Assembly (NCBI RefSeq): GCF_003584645.1
Contig: NZ_AP017928.1
Location: 3,696,395-3,760,394 of the forward strand
Origin: Methylocaldum marinum
Lineage (GTDB): Bacteria > Pseudomonadota > Gammaproteobacteria > Methylococcales > Methylococcaceae
Length of the DNA: 64,000 nucleotides
Reading direction: 5' to 3'
The notes beneath the pieces were generated by a model. That model was not told the origin of the DNA and did not search any database. It saw only the letters and a program-made list of their open reading frames with translations. The stretch's first letter is position 1. The number at the start of each line of letters is the position of its first letter. Shown here piece by piece: positions 1 to 8,953 of this stretch. Position numbers and translations under genes: made by a program.

Positions 1-966
1 GGCGATCCGCTGGTGGCCTTCGAGACCCACATCGACTTTGCGGCGCTTGCCGCGGACGTGGATCAGGCGGCGCCCCGACCGGTCAGCCCGCAAGGCGGTC
101 GTCCGCCGTTTCCCACCGAAACGATGGTGCGCATCCTGTTTCTCAAGCGGGTCAACAATCTCTCGGACGAGCAGATGGAATACCAGTTGCTTGATCGGAT
201 GAGTTACCAGCGCTTCTGCGGGCTGATGGACTCGGCCAGCATCCCGGACCGCACCACGATGTGGACCTTCGAGAACCGCATCGGCGAGGTCGGCGCCCAG
301 GCGCTGTTCGACGGCATCGAGCGGCAGTTGCTCAAGCATGGCTACATCGCCCGCGGGGGGCATATCATCGACGCCACCCTGGTGCCTGCGCCAAAGCAGC
401 ACTTCAGCAAGGACGATAAGGAGATGCTGAAGGAAGGCGCGATGCCGGCGGACTGGAGCCCGGCCAAGCGGCGGCAAAAAGACCTGGACGCCACCTGGAC
501 CAAGAAGCACGGCAAGAGCCACCACGGCTACAAGCTCTCCATCAACGTGGACAAGCGCTACAAGGTTATCCGCAAGATCGAGACCGGCACCGCCGCTACT
601 CATGACAGCCAGCACTTTGAGGCGGTGTTGAACACTAGCAACACCAGCCGGGACGTCTATGCCGACAAGGGCTATCCGAGTGCGGAACGGGAAGCCCAGC
701 TCCAGGAAGCGGGTTATCGCAACCACATCCAGCGCAAGGGCCAGCGCAACCATCCGCTGTCCGAACGGCAGAAACAACGTAATCAACGCATCGCCCGGGT
801 CCGAGCACGGGTCGAGCATCCCTTCGCCGCCATCGCACAAATGGGCGGCAAGTTTATTCGCACCATCGGCCAGGCGAGGGCGAACTTTGCCATGACGATG
901 ATGGCGGCCAGCTATAACCTGAAGCGGCTGGTTTACCTGAAACAGGCGGGTGTCGTGGCCTTTTGA
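1..966 (+). CDS. IS5-family transposase, 5' end outside window
   Basis: DDE transposase of the IS5 family. The frame is open to base 1, and residues matching the family (GDPLVAFE) precede the first GTG at 13, so the true start lies upstream of the window. The acidic residues sit in the contexts HIIDATLVPAP, VYADKGYP and RVRARVEHPFA, in the expected DDE order and spacing. The C-terminal part (MMAASYNLKRL) is typical of IS5 members. The reading frame is intact, so it may be active. A sequence at about 1105-1122 ending in GAGGTGCCC resembles IS5-type termini and may be the right end, but the left end is not available for comparison. Confidence 0.9.
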   Translation, partial: GDPLVAFETHIDFAALAADVDQAAPRPVSPQGGRPPFPTETMVRILFLKRVNNLSDEQMEYQLLDRMSYQRFCGLMDSASIPDRTTMWTFENRIGEVGAQALFDGIERQLLKHGYIARGGHIIDATLVPAPKQHFSKDDKEMLKEGAMPADWSPAKRRQKDLDATWTKKHGKSHHGYKLSINVDKRYKVIRKIETGTAATHDSQHFEAVLNTSNTSRDVYADKGYPSAEREAQLQEAGYRNHIQRKGQRNHPLSERQKQRNQRIARVRARVEHPFAAIAQMGGKFIRTIGQARANFAMTMMAASYNLKRLVYLKQAGVVAF

Positions 967-1622
967 GGCCCACCCTCGCCCGAAAGGCCCCCAACGCGGG
1001 CGATTCGGGGAAAATGAAAAGTGAAATGGCGACAAGAGCGTGAGGGAGTCGGCTCGTGTGCCCGCCCGGTCAAAAAATTAGAGCCGGGTTTTCATCAAAA
1101 TTCAGGGTTTTTCGAGGTGCCCGGTTATCGAACGGTTGTATAAAGATCGATCCCGAATGCAAGCGGCTGTTGCACTCCGCCCTTCGGAAACAGGGATTGA
1201 CGCTCAAGGATAGGTTCGTGAAAACTGCCCTTTCTTCCAATTGTCGCTTAAACGCATAATCGCAGGTGACGATCTCTGTATCGTAATCCGGGACGCGTAT
1301 CCCGTTTCCGCCGGCCACACGCTAATAACAGCGCGGCGTCGTGTGGGCTCATTCTTCGAAACCCCGGTCGACGAGCGCGCGAGCCTGTTGCAGCCGTGGT
1401 AGGTCGGCAATCCTTTGCCGACGCGTCACTTACATCGAGAAGAGTCGCTTACCGGGTACACCAGATCGGTGGTTATGGACCATAATTGAATTGGATGGGT
1501 ACGGCACCAGCCGTCTTGGGATTCATGGAATACGAAATGCCTCCGAACAATAATCACGCTCATGCCTCGATCCAATAGGGCATACGCTAAATCTCACAGG
1601 TTCTCATCGGTTTAGCTCAGAA
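967..1622. other. Intergenic region, no convincing gene
   Basis: About 650 bases separate the IS5 transposase from the helicase stub. I see a possible IS5 right end near 1105-1122 and one half-unit of the REP-like repeat at 1399-1423. The short open frames here have no recognisable protein features. Confidence 0.6.
1399..1423. repeat. Single REP-like palindrome (type A)
   Basis: One copy of the palindrome family that recurs at 42.9, 44.4, 46.6, 48.0 and 53.3 kb. The core reads GTCGGCAATCCTTTGCCGAC and is preceded by GTAG. No type B partner follows. Confidence 0.8.
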
Positions 1623-1856
1623 GTGCAGCTGTCAGATCTTTCATTCCGATTGTCCTATCGCGCCGGCCGAGACGATCTCGTGCAGGACTTCTTCAACCCA
1701 TGCTTGGGGGCTTCCGTGTTGTACCGCCGAGCGGCGGGATATTTCACCAGTGCCGGCCTGGCGCTCGCTGCTCGCCGCCACTTTCGGCAATCCCGCAGGA
1801 AAATGTACGTTGCTACGGAGCTTTCCTTTCTACTCGGGGTGGTGCTGAGTAGGTAA
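1623..1856 (+). pseudogene. N-terminal stub of PLD-type helicase-like protein
   Basis: 77 codons resembling the start of large defence-type helicases with a phospholipase D-like N-terminal domain. Recognisable parts are RAGRDDLVQDFFNPCL, then YRRAAGYFTSAGLALAARR. Such proteins usually run to about 1000 residues. Here the similarity ends near residue 65 and a stop follows, so this is a truncated remnant. It lies 6 bases upstream of the HNH nuclease gene, which suggests the two were once part of one restriction locus. The family assignment is from pattern memory. Confidence 0.5.
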
Positions 1857-1862
1857 CGAAAA

Positions 1863-2795
1863 ATGAATTGGCTGGCCAAACTGTCAAAACTCAGGGTCGA
1901 CAGAGCCTCAAGAACTCCGGCCCCCCATAAACCACTATTGCTCCTGGCCATTATCGATCAAATCGAAGAAGGCACAATTCAATTTCCGGTGGTCCGTCTA
2001 TCGCCTGAATTGGCGTTTCGATTTCTTACCTATTGGCAAGTAGTTGCCCATCGTGGACGCAATGTGGGGCAGATCGAGCTCCCATTCTTCTATCTTAAAA
2101 GCGACGGAATTCTCTCCCACTTCGCACGCCCCGGACTTGACGCAGCGCTGACGGTCATCCGTCCGCGCTCAGTAGCGGCATTGAACCGCGTAATTTCCCA
2201 TGCAGAATTGGTCGGTGACTTTTATCAATTTTTGACCATTCGGGAGAACCGTGACGATGCCAGACAGGTATTAATAAACGGCAATTGGTTTTTTCCCGAG
2301 GAAAAATCCGCGCTTGCGGAAGCGCTTGGTATCAATTTCGAGGCGTGTCCAAAAGGGAACACTCTTGACGACGAGAAAGATTCCGCTTCCACCGGACGTG
2401 ATGTGAAATTCCGGTTGCAGATCGTCCCCCTCTATAGATATGCCTGTGCCCTTTGCAAGCTCAAGGTATTGCTGCCCAATGGAACCACAATTGTCGAAGC
2501 CGCCCATATCCACGCATTTTCTAAAAGCCGGAACGACGATATCACCAATGGCATGGCACTAAGCAGCAACCATCACTGGGCATTTGACCAGGGAATTTGG
2601 ACACTCGATCCTGCGTATCGTGTAATTGTGGCAGCCGGGCATTTTGATGAAACGGGGCCAGAACACTCCGGCCTTACTCACTTTCACGGAAAAACCATCG
2701 ACTTCTCTTGGTTACAACCACCCTTTCGTCCAAGCATAAAAGCACTGGAATGGCATTACGACCGGTGTTTTCTTGGGCGAACTTCAGAACAGTAA
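1863..2795 (+). CDS. HNH endonuclease with McrA/sulfur-binding-like N-terminus
   Basis: A 310-residue protein. The N-terminal ~130 residues carry the pattern APHKPLLLLAIIDQI, followed by YW and ELPFFYLKSDGI. This resembles the head domain of ScoMcrA-type enzymes, several of which bind phosphorothioated DNA. The C-terminal part has an HNH fold: CALCK, then EAAHIHAF, then NGMALSSNHHWAFD. The likely role is restriction of modified DNA. One pocket position that I recall as Tyr in YPF appears here as Leu in ELPF, so binding specificity is uncertain. Phosphorothioation-associated methyltransferase genes occur at 10.7 and 60.3 kb. The start is the ATG at 1863. Confidence 0.75.
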   Translation: MNWLAKLSKLRVDRASRTPAPHKPLLLLAIIDQIEEGTIQFPVVRLSPELAFRFLTYWQVVAHRGRNVGQIELPFFYLKSDGILSHFARPGLDAALTVIRPRSVAALNRVISHAELVGDFYQFLTIRENRDDARQVLINGNWFFPEEKSALAEALGINFEACPKGNTLDDEKDSASTGRDVKFRLQIVPLYRYACALCKLKVLLPNGTTIVEAAHIHAFSKSRNDDITNGMALSSNHHWAFDQGIWTLDPAYRVIVAAGHFDETGPEHSGLTHFHGKTIDFSWLQPPFRPSIKALEWHYDRCFLGRTSEQ

Positions 2796-2851
2796 GTCTC
2801 TTGTTACAGCGTTTTCAATTTCAAAAAAATACACTAAAAACAAAGTTTTTA

Positions 2852-4091
2852 TTACTCCCTTCTCGCTCCAAAAAGGGCTATTCTTAGAGGAAAGAAGTTG
2901 ACCAATTTGTGGAAGGGAGGCGGTCATGAACCGAAGAATCCGTATCCAACGGTTGGCCCCTCAAGACCGGGAGGAGTGGCAGAAGCAGTATTACCGGCAC
3001 AAGGAGCAACGTCCCCGGCGTCGTCTCACGGCCTTGAAGGCCGTTTGGGACGGCCAGACTTTGGCGGACGTGTGCCGGACTCAGCACCTTCGCCGCAAGA
3101 CGCTGGAGCATTGGCTGGATTTGTATCTTCATGGGGGCTTTAAGACGCTGCTGGCCCCGGAGCGGCGACGTGTTCCCCAAGCCCTGTCCTGCCGGCAACG
3201 GCGAGTCTTGCGTTACATCCTGCTGCATAAGACGCCGGCCGATTATGGCCTGGACAGCTATCAATGGACGGCCCGGCGGGCGCAGGCCCTCATCGCCGCC
3301 AAGTGGAATATTCATCTGGGGTTGGGGCGCCTGTACCCACTGTTTGATCAGTTCGGGCTTTCCCACCAGCGGGTGCATCGGGACTATGGGCCGCCTCGAC
3401 CGCGGCTACAGGCGGCCTTCGTGGACGCCTTGGAAAAAAAGGTGGAGGAAGCCAGGCCTTCGGACCGCGCTCGGGTGGCGCTGGATGAGTTTGCCCTGCG
3501 CTCCGTTCCGGATACGCATTACGCTTGGGCCGAGCGGAATACCGCGCCCAGGGTGCCCAGCGACGAACGCCAGCGGCCCCGGCTGAATGGTTTTCTGACC
3601 GTCGATTTGCACCGGGGGCTCACCGGGGTTCAATTCCGCTCCCAGGGCAAAACCGGCGATGTCGTCTTCGTCGTGGTGCTGACGGTGCTGCGCTACGTAC
3701 AGCAAGGGTGCCATTGGATCACCCTGATTCTGGACAATGCCCGCACCCATCGGCACGCCCTGGAAGTGGCCGCAAGGGAGTTGCTGTCGGAGATCGCCGA
3801 ACTCGCCCACTGGCCGGACTTGAAAGCCACCACGGTGGAGTTTCTGCATACCCCCCCGTACTCGCCCGCTCTCAACCCGGCCGAGTATCTGATCCATTGG
3901 GTTCGCCAAGAGACTCTTTATCATCTACCCTGCACCTTCACGCTCCAGGAAAAGGCGGATCGCGTTCGTCACCATCTCGCCCAGGCGCCGCCCTTCACTC
4001 CCGAACAAATGCAAAAGCTCCTGCGCCATATTTACAAGTTGCCAAAGGATAAAACAGTAAAATGGCCCAAATTGGAATGAGAAGGGAGTAA
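2852..4091 (+). mobile_element. IS630-family insertion sequence, complete
   Basis: The element is bounded by a perfect 13-bp inverted repeat, TTACTCCCTTCTC at 2852-2864 and its reverse complement at 4079-4091. It encloses one transposase gene, whose stop codon overlaps the right repeat. A clean TA target duplication, usual for IS630, is not obvious at the right edge. It lies directly beside a decayed IS630 transposase on the opposite strand. Confidence 0.85.
2926..4080 (+). CDS. IS630-family transposase
   Basis: A 384-residue DDE transposase. Residues 30-120 form the helix-turn-helix DNA-binding part (TALKAVWDGQTLADVCR, then a Gln/Arg-rich HTH). The catalytic domain has LDEFAL (first Asp), LILDNARTHRH (second Asp) and the hallmark PPYSPALNPAEYLI (Glu). 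The start ATG at 2926 follows a strong ribosome site (GGGAGG). The frame is intact and both ends of the element are present, so it could be mobile. Confidence 0.93.
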   Translation: MNRRIRIQRLAPQDREEWQKQYYRHKEQRPRRRLTALKAVWDGQTLADVCRTQHLRRKTLEHWLDLYLHGGFKTLLAPERRRVPQALSCRQRRVLRYILLHKTPADYGLDSYQWTARRAQALIAAKWNIHLGLGRLYPLFDQFGLSHQRVHRDYGPPRPRLQAAFVDALEKKVEEARPSDRARVALDEFALRSVPDTHYAWAERNTAPRVPSDERQRPRLNGFLTVDLHRGLTGVQFRSQGKTGDVVFVVVLTVLRYVQQGCHWITLILDNARTHRHALEVAARELLSEIAELAHWPDLKATTVEFLHTPPYSPALNPAEYLIHWVRQETLYHLPCTFTLQEKADRVRHHLAQAPPFTPEQMQKLLRHIYKLPKDKTVKWPKLE

Positions 4092-4097
4092 AAATCA

Positions 4098-4570
4098 TTA
4101 ACTTATAGAAGTTTATCTGTATTTTTATGGCCATAAAAACGCTGTAATTCCTCAGAAATGCCGGCTTTATTCGGATTGAGTTCCGGTGAGCACGGTGGCA
4201 GGTGACATAACGGACGTGATGGCGGTCCAGGAACGCCCGAATGGCGCGCGCCCGGTGGACCGGATGGCGGTCGAAAATCAGGGTCTTGCCCGTGACCAAG
4301 AGCGGCGGCACATAGACTTCGAGATACGCCACGAAACGTTCTGCGGTCAGCGCGTCTTGATTGCACCACTGGCATCCAGGCCTTTCTCGGTCAGCACCGC
4401 GACACCGGCTGTTCGTCGATCACGCGTTCGCCGAGTGGAGCGCGACCATAGGGCAAGGTCATGTTCAAACGGGCACCGGTTTCATCAAGGTAGACGTGTT
4501 GGTCGAAGGGAATGGCGTCGACGACGTGGTGATGGTCACCCTTCAACCGCAAGTAATCGCAGAAACGTAG
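4098..4570 (-). pseudogene. Decayed IS630-family transposase
   Basis: Reading the minus strand from about 4570, I find in order DQHVYLDETGARLNMTLPYG and RAPLGERVIDEQPV. After a frameshift come YLEVYVPPLLVTGKTLIFDR and HHVRYV, and after another shift LPPCSPELNPN. These are the Asp, Asp and Glu blocks of an IS630-type transposase spread over different frames. It is a different lineage from the intact IS630 beside it, judging by the block sequences. Its 3' end abuts the right inverted repeat of the intact IS. Confidence 0.75.
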
Positions 4571-4614
4571 ATTTGCTGTAAAAATTCGGGGGAAGCAAGT
4601 ACGGCGGTGTGGAA

Positions 4615-5103
4615 ATGAACAGCAGATTGATCATTTTTTTAGCAACCATTTTTCTTGCTTCGTGCACAAGTAAACATATTCAGATAGATAAAATCACAGA
4701 CAACGTCGTCGGAAACGCGCTCGATCGCGCCGGCGATGCGGCAGCCCGTGCGCTGGACCGCGCGGGGGATCTCGGCGCGAACGTGGCACAGCGCATCGGC
4801 GATGGCGTATCGCGCCTGCTCGACCGGGGCGGCGACACGCTGTCCTGGCTCGGCGACCGCATCGGCGGTGGATTGAAGGCACTCGGCGTCGCTGGAAGCC
4901 TGACCTCGCCCATCGGAGCAACGGCCACGGCAGCCGGCGTCACGCATGCCGGAATCGTGGCTGCGCGTGACCCCGTGCTCGGCGATGCCGTCGAGAGCAT
5001 CGGCGAGATGACCTACAGGCATGGCGGCGACGTGGTCGACAATGGCATGGCGCACATCGTCGGCGAACAGGAAGCGGCACTGGAGGCACGCCTGGGGCGC
5101 TGA
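4615..5103 (+). CDS. Predicted lipoprotein, amphipathic repeats
   Basis: A small protein of unknown function. A signal peptide (LIIFLATIFLASC) ends in a lipobox with Cys at about residue 17, so it should be anchored to a membrane. Residues 30-90 contain loosely repeated LDRAGD/LDRGGD units, which suggests an amphipathic helical rod. The C-terminal half is Ala/Gly-rich. The start at ATG 4615 is preferred; an in-frame GTG lies two codons upstream. Base composition shifts here from moderate to very G+C-rich, and this continues to about 10.3 kb. I do not recognise a named family. Confidence 0.6.
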   Translation: MNSRLIIFLATIFLASCTSKHIQIDKITDNVVGNALDRAGDAAARALDRAGDLGANVAQRIGDGVSRLLDRGGDTLSWLGDRIGGGLKALGVAGSLTSPIGATATAAGVTHAGIVAARDPVLGDAVESIGEMTYRHGGDVVDNGMAHIVGEQEAALEARLGR

Positions 5104-5152
5104 GTGATCGCGCTCGGTTGGCAAGACGCACCTCGGCGGTGATACTCGCAGC

Positions 5153-6025
5153 ATGATGCCTCGCACGACGTATCGGCTGCGCATGATGGCGTTCGTCGCG
5201 ACGGCGGCACTTGCCGCATGCGAGGCGCAGGAGTCTCCTTTCGCGCCGATGCGCGCAGCCAATCCCATGCCGATGACCAAGAACATCCGCGTCGAAGACC
5301 ACTTCAGCGGTGCCGATCTCGAACTCGCTCGCGCTGCGGCGCGCGGCGATGCGGCCGAAGTCGCGCGCCTCGTCCGCGAGAAGAACGCCAATCCGAACGC
5401 GATCTCGCGCGAAGGCATGCCGTTGCTGCTGTGGCCGGTGCAGGCCGGCAACCGCGAAGGTACACGCGCCCTTCTCGAAAACGGCGCCGACCCCAACCTG
5501 CCGCTGCCGCGATTCGGCTCTCCTATGGTTCTGGTCGCGATGCTGGACGATCCGGAATGGCTGCGCCTTCTGCTCGATCATGGCGGTGACCCGAACCTGC
5601 AGAACCGGGACGGCGAACCGCTCGCGCGCGTGGCGATGCTCCATCGCAACTGGGAATCGGTGAAGCTGCTCGTCGAACGCGGTGCCGACATCAACGCCGG
5701 CGTTCACGGCTTCAAATCACGCTCGATGCTCGCCTACTACGCGGCCACGGGACAGTTCGACAAGGTCCACTGGCTGTTGACGCACGGCGCCGATCCCACC
5801 GTGCGCCTCGAGGCGGCAGCCGACGGCGCGAACGTCGGCGCACCGATCGTGCTCGAAGCGATCTACTGGTATCCGATCGACGAGACCCGGTTTCCGGAAC
5901 TTGCCGACTGGCAGCGCAAGTCGCAGCAATGGCTGCGCGACAACGGCATCGGCGAGGTGCCGGCGGAACCTGACTACCGGCGGCGCCAGCGCGAGGAAGC
6001 CGGACTGCCCAAGCCGATCCATTGA
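5153..6025 (+). CDS. Ankyrin-repeat lipoprotein
   Basis: A 290-residue protein. The signal peptide ends in a lipobox (ALAACEAQ), so it is probably lipidated. Ankyrin repeats follow from about residue 55: LARAAARGDAAEVARLV, then LLENGADPNLP, LLLDHGGDPNLQNRDGEPL, LLVERGADINAG and LLTHGADPTVR. Ankyrin stacks bind proteins, so a role in envelope protein interaction or as a partner of a secreted factor is possible. It resembles ankyrin lipoproteins found next to T6SS or lipase genes, though none is visible here. The C-terminal ~50 residues are polar and not repeat-like. Confidence 0.8.
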   Translation: MMPRTTYRLRMMAFVATAALAACEAQESPFAPMRAANPMPMTKNIRVEDHFSGADLELARAAARGDAAEVARLVREKNANPNAISREGMPLLLWPVQAGNREGTRALLENGADPNLPLPRFGSPMVLVAMLDDPEWLRLLLDHGGDPNLQNRDGEPLARVAMLHRNWESVKLLVERGADINAGVHGFKSRSMLAYYAATGQFDKVHWLLTHGADPTVRLEAAADGANVGAPIVLEAIYWYPIDETRFPELADWQRKSQQWLRDNGIGEVPAEPDYRRRQREEAGLPKPIH

Positions 6026-6070
6026 CCGCTGCGCAGTCCGGCGGCGTCGGCTCTCCGGAACGGAATGCGG

Positions 6071-7144
6071 TCAGCGACCTTCGCGTGCGCGACGCATGCC
6101 CTCGGCCCAGCGCAGCACTTCCGCCACCGCCTGGAAGAACTCGGGCGTGATGTAGTCGTCGAGCCCGACCTTCTCGTTGAGGCCGCGCGCCAGCGCCACG
6201 TCCTGCATGATCGGCACGCCGGCATCCTCGGCAGCCTTGCGGATCATCGCCGCTTCGTGGTCCTCGCCCTTGGCGACCACCACCGGGATGTCCGTCTCGC
6301 CTTCCTCGTACAGCAATGCGACCGCCACGTGCGTCGGATTGGTCACCACGACGCTGGCCTTGCGCACGGAATGCAGCATGTTCTGCTGCGCCCACTCCTG
6401 GTGGAGCTGGCGACGACGTCCCTTGATGTGCGGGTCGCCCTCGTTCTCCTTCGATTCCTGGCGGATGTCGCGACGACTCATCTGCAGCCGCTTGATGTAC
6501 GAGTGCCGCTGCCAGAACGCATCGAGCGCGGATACGAAGAAGAACACGAACACGGTCCAGGCGCACATGCGCAGCATACCCTGCCAGTGCGCGATCCCGA
6601 TGTCGCCGATCTGCCCGAGCGGCAACGCGATGTACTGCGGCAGAAGCCCCCACAGCACCACCACGAAGATCGCGGCGAGCCCGGCGGTCTTGAGGATCGA
6701 CTTGATGACCTCGACGAGGTTGTCCTTCGAGAACATGTTCTTGACGCCCTCGCTCGGATTGAGCCGCGAGAGGTCGGGCTTGACGCGCTTGGGAGCGAAC
6801 ACGGGGCCGATCTGGACGAAGTCAGCGAAAAGACCGATCAGCGCCACGGCGAACATCACGGGAACCGTCAGCAGGACGAACGCGATGCCCGATTTCTCCA
6901 GTGCCATGGCCAGCGTTTCCGGGCCGGGATTCCGTATCGCCTCGAAGGCGACCGCGAACAGCCCGTCCAGCTGTCGCAGATAGGAGGGAAGAAGGAGCCA
7001 GATCGCGGCCAGCCAGATCAGCACGATCACGGTGCTGGTGAGCTCGCGGCTCTTGTGGACGTCGCCTTCCTTGCGTGCGTCCTTCAATCGCTTCGCGGTC
7101 GGCTTCTCGGTACGGTCGCCGCTGTCGTTCTTCTTGCCGGCCAT
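6071..7144 (-). CDS. sctU: Type III secretion export-gate protein SctU (YscU/FlhB family)
   Basis: A 357-residue inner-membrane protein of the secretion export apparatus, which switches substrate class after self-cleavage. The N-terminus TEKPTAKRLKDARKEGDV is typical of non-flagellar SctU rather than FlhB. Four hydrophobic segments lie near residues 38-58, 88-110, 150-170 and 188-208. The autocleavage motif NPTH is at residues 269-272, and the cytoplasmic tail is intact. The chosen ATG at 7144 follows GGCGGAG and starts exactly at the conserved N-terminus; the frame extends further upstream but with non-homologous sequence. No other recognisable secretion components are in the window, so it is isolated here. 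Confidence 0.88.
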   Translation of the reverse strand: MAGKKNDSGDRTEKPTAKRLKDARKEGDVHKSRELTSTVIVLIWLAAIWLLLPSYLRQLDGLFAVAFEAIRNPGPETLAMALEKSGIAFVLLTVPVMFAVALIGLFADFVQIGPVFAPKRVKPDLSRLNPSEGVKNMFSKDNLVEVIKSILKTAGLAAIFVVVLWGLLPQYIALPLGQIGDIGIAHWQGMLRMCAWTVFVFFFVSALDAFWQRHSYIKRLQMSRRDIRQESKENEGDPHIKGRRRQLHQEWAQQNMLHSVRKASVVVTNPTHVAVALLYEEGETDIPVVVAKGEDHEAAMIRKAAEDAGVPIMQDVALARGLNEKVGLDDYITPEFFQAVAEVLRWAEGMRRAREGR

Positions 7145-7324
7145 CGCTCCGCCTCGACTCCGAGCCGGCATCGGATCGACCGCTGCCGGCGGACGCGACA
7201 TGGTATTCCGGATCGGTACCCGGGGCCGACCGTGGGTAAACCCTAGGTGCCCGGATCGGGCGGCTGCGCTACCCTTCATGCCAGCGTGGCGCGCATCCCG
7301 CATGCCACGGAGTTGCGATCGAAG

Positions 7325-7651
7325 ATGAAGATCCCGACCGAAAACGTGACGCCGCTGCTCAAGCCGCTCGATGCGGAGACGGCAGCGGCTGCGCTGGACG
7401 CAGGTCGGCTCGGACTCGACTCCCGCCCGGCCGCCTCGCCGCCCGCGGAGGCCGAAGCACGGCGCATCGAGCATGTAGCGGACGCGCCGCGCGAACGCGA
7501 TGCGGGCGAGATCCTGCTCGCCGAGGACGTGTGGAACGGGTCCGAGGGCAGCGCGCGCCTGCTCCCGCTGGCGGACGTCGCGGCGATTTCGGCGGACGAC
7601 TCCATGGCACTCGACCAGGCCGTCGAGGCGATCCTGTCCGGCCTGCGCTGA
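7325..7651 (+). CDS. Small acidic protein of unknown function
   Basis: A 108-residue protein rich in Ala, Glu and Asp, with no membrane segment. The ATG at 7325 is preferred over upstream frames because the sequence upstream of it looks non-coding. It is divergent from sctU (180 bases away) and 14 bases upstream of the next gene, so it may share an operon with it. Small acidic proteins beside secretion genes are often chaperones, but I see no family motif and only the position suggests this. Confidence 0.5.
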   Translation: MKIPTENVTPLLKPLDAETAAAALDAGRLGLDSRPAASPPAEAEARRIEHVADAPRERDAGEILLAEDVWNGSEGSARLLPLADVAAISADDSMALDQAVEAILSGLR

Positions 7652-7665
7652 CCGGCCCGTTTGCC

Positions 7666-8352
7666 ATGGCGGCCCATCCGCAGCAGCACCCGATCGTGGT
7701 CACCGCTGGCCGCCTCGTCAGCGCGCTGCTTTTCAACCGGGACGACGATTTCCGGCTCGCCCTGCTCAAGCGTGTCGCGCGCAAGCTCGGCGAAAACGAG
7801 GGCTACCCCGCTTTCATCAAGCTGCTGGCAACGGTCGGCGAAAGCGCCGACGAACCGGGCAAGCGCGTCCTTGCGGCGACGCTGGCCGTGGGCCTGCGTC
7901 GCAACGACCTGCCGACCGGCACGCTGACGGCGTGGGGAGCAAGCCGGCTCTGGCAGGCAGGCAGCGCGACCGGCGGCCAGATCGGCAGCCAGTTGTTCGG
8001 CTCCGCGCCACTGCGATCCTTCGGTCCGATCGAATACCTGACCGCCTGGTTCGGACAGGGCACGCAGCGCATCCGGCTGGGGTCCGAGGTATTCGCCGAT
8101 TCGCTGCGCAAGCTGATCGATCTCGTCAATGCGGACGCCGACGCCCGCGCACTCTATCCGCGCAAGCTCGCGGCGGACACGCAGACCGAACTGGAAGGCA
8201 TCTACATGCGCGGGACGCGCGAGCGCCTCGCGACGATCGCCTCGGGCTGGATGCAAGGACTGCCGGCATCCGGGATCGCCGCGGCGGCGGCGATGATCGA
8301 AAGCGAACCCGCGCGTGCGGTGCCACGAGGCTGGGTGTTGCGCGACCTTTGA
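7666..8352 (+). CDS. Hypothetical protein beside sctU
   Basis: A 228-residue, largely helical soluble protein with no recognised family. Visible parts are RLVSALLFNRDDDFRLALL near the start and a Gly-rich middle (GSATGGQIGSQLFGSAPL). No signal peptide is visible. The start ATG at 7666 is 14 bases after the preceding stop, and both genes share the same very G+C-rich codon use. A role in secretion is inference from context only. Confidence 0.55.
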   Translation: MAAHPQQHPIVVTAGRLVSALLFNRDDDFRLALLKRVARKLGENEGYPAFIKLLATVGESADEPGKRVLAATLAVGLRRNDLPTGTLTAWGASRLWQAGSATGGQIGSQLFGSAPLRSFGPIEYLTAWFGQGTQRIRLGSEVFADSLRKLIDLVNADADARALYPRKLAADTQTELEGIYMRGTRERLATIASGWMQGLPASGIAAAAAMIESEPARAVPRGWVLRDL

Positions 8353-8400
8353 TCCCCGACGCGCGAGGACGCGCATGTCGATTCGCGCCGGCAGGACGTA

Positions 8401-8952
8401 TCAGGCGCGGCGCATGCCCTGCGCCCCCAGGCGTGTCTTGCGCAGGTTGATGCCCTGTCGCTGCAGCATGTTGCGCTGCGCCGACTCCGCCATCTGCGCG
8501 AGCTCCTTGCGGTCGTCGCGTGCCTGCGCGTCCTCGCGTGCTTCCAGCGAGAGCACGCTCTCGCACAGGAGCGCCTCGCCGATCAGCTGACGCTGCTCCG
8601 CATTCCGCGCCTCCGGCCGGCCGCGAAGCAGGGTTTCGAACTGCGTGCGGACGCCCTCGGCGACGACGCGATCCGGAAGCGACTGCTGGTGCACGATGCT
8701 CCACATCGCCAGCAGATGTGCCGCGAACACGTCCGGCAAGCGATGCGGGGACAGGCCCATGGCTCCGAAGAACCGCTCGAACGTCGCCGCGAAGTCCCGG
8801 CTGGCGATCTCCCGTTCCGCATCCGCGGCCGAGACGCCGCCATTGGCGACCAACGTGTCGATCATCTCGCGTCGTACCCGTTGCGATAGCGTCGGATCCG
8901 TTCCGATGACGAATGCGTCATCCATGGATGCCGTTGCGGATCGTGCGTTCAT
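8401..8952 (-). CDS. DUF6683-like protein without signal peptide
   Basis: A 183-residue protein related to the first gene of this operon. Both share the order FFGAMGLSPHRLPDVFAAHL / AYFAVMW, then QRQLIGEALLCESV, and end with AQRNMLQRQGINLRK. Unlike its paralogue (9586-10329) it lacks a signal peptide and most of the N-terminal half, so it is probably cytoplasmic. The start ATG at 8952 is one base after the stop of the GNAT gene, implying coupled translation. The function of the family is unknown. A nearby sctU raises the possibility of a secreted substrate, which is inference. Confidence 0.6.
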   Translation of the reverse strand: MNARSATASMDDAFVIGTDPTLSQRVRREMIDTLVANGGVSAADAEREIASRDFAATFERFFGAMGLSPHRLPDVFAAHLLAMWSIVHQQSLPDRVVAEGVRTQFETLLRGRPEARNAEQRQLIGEALLCESVLSLEAREDAQARDDRKELAQMAESAQRNMLQRQGINLRKTRLGAQGMRRA

Positions 8953-8953
8953 G

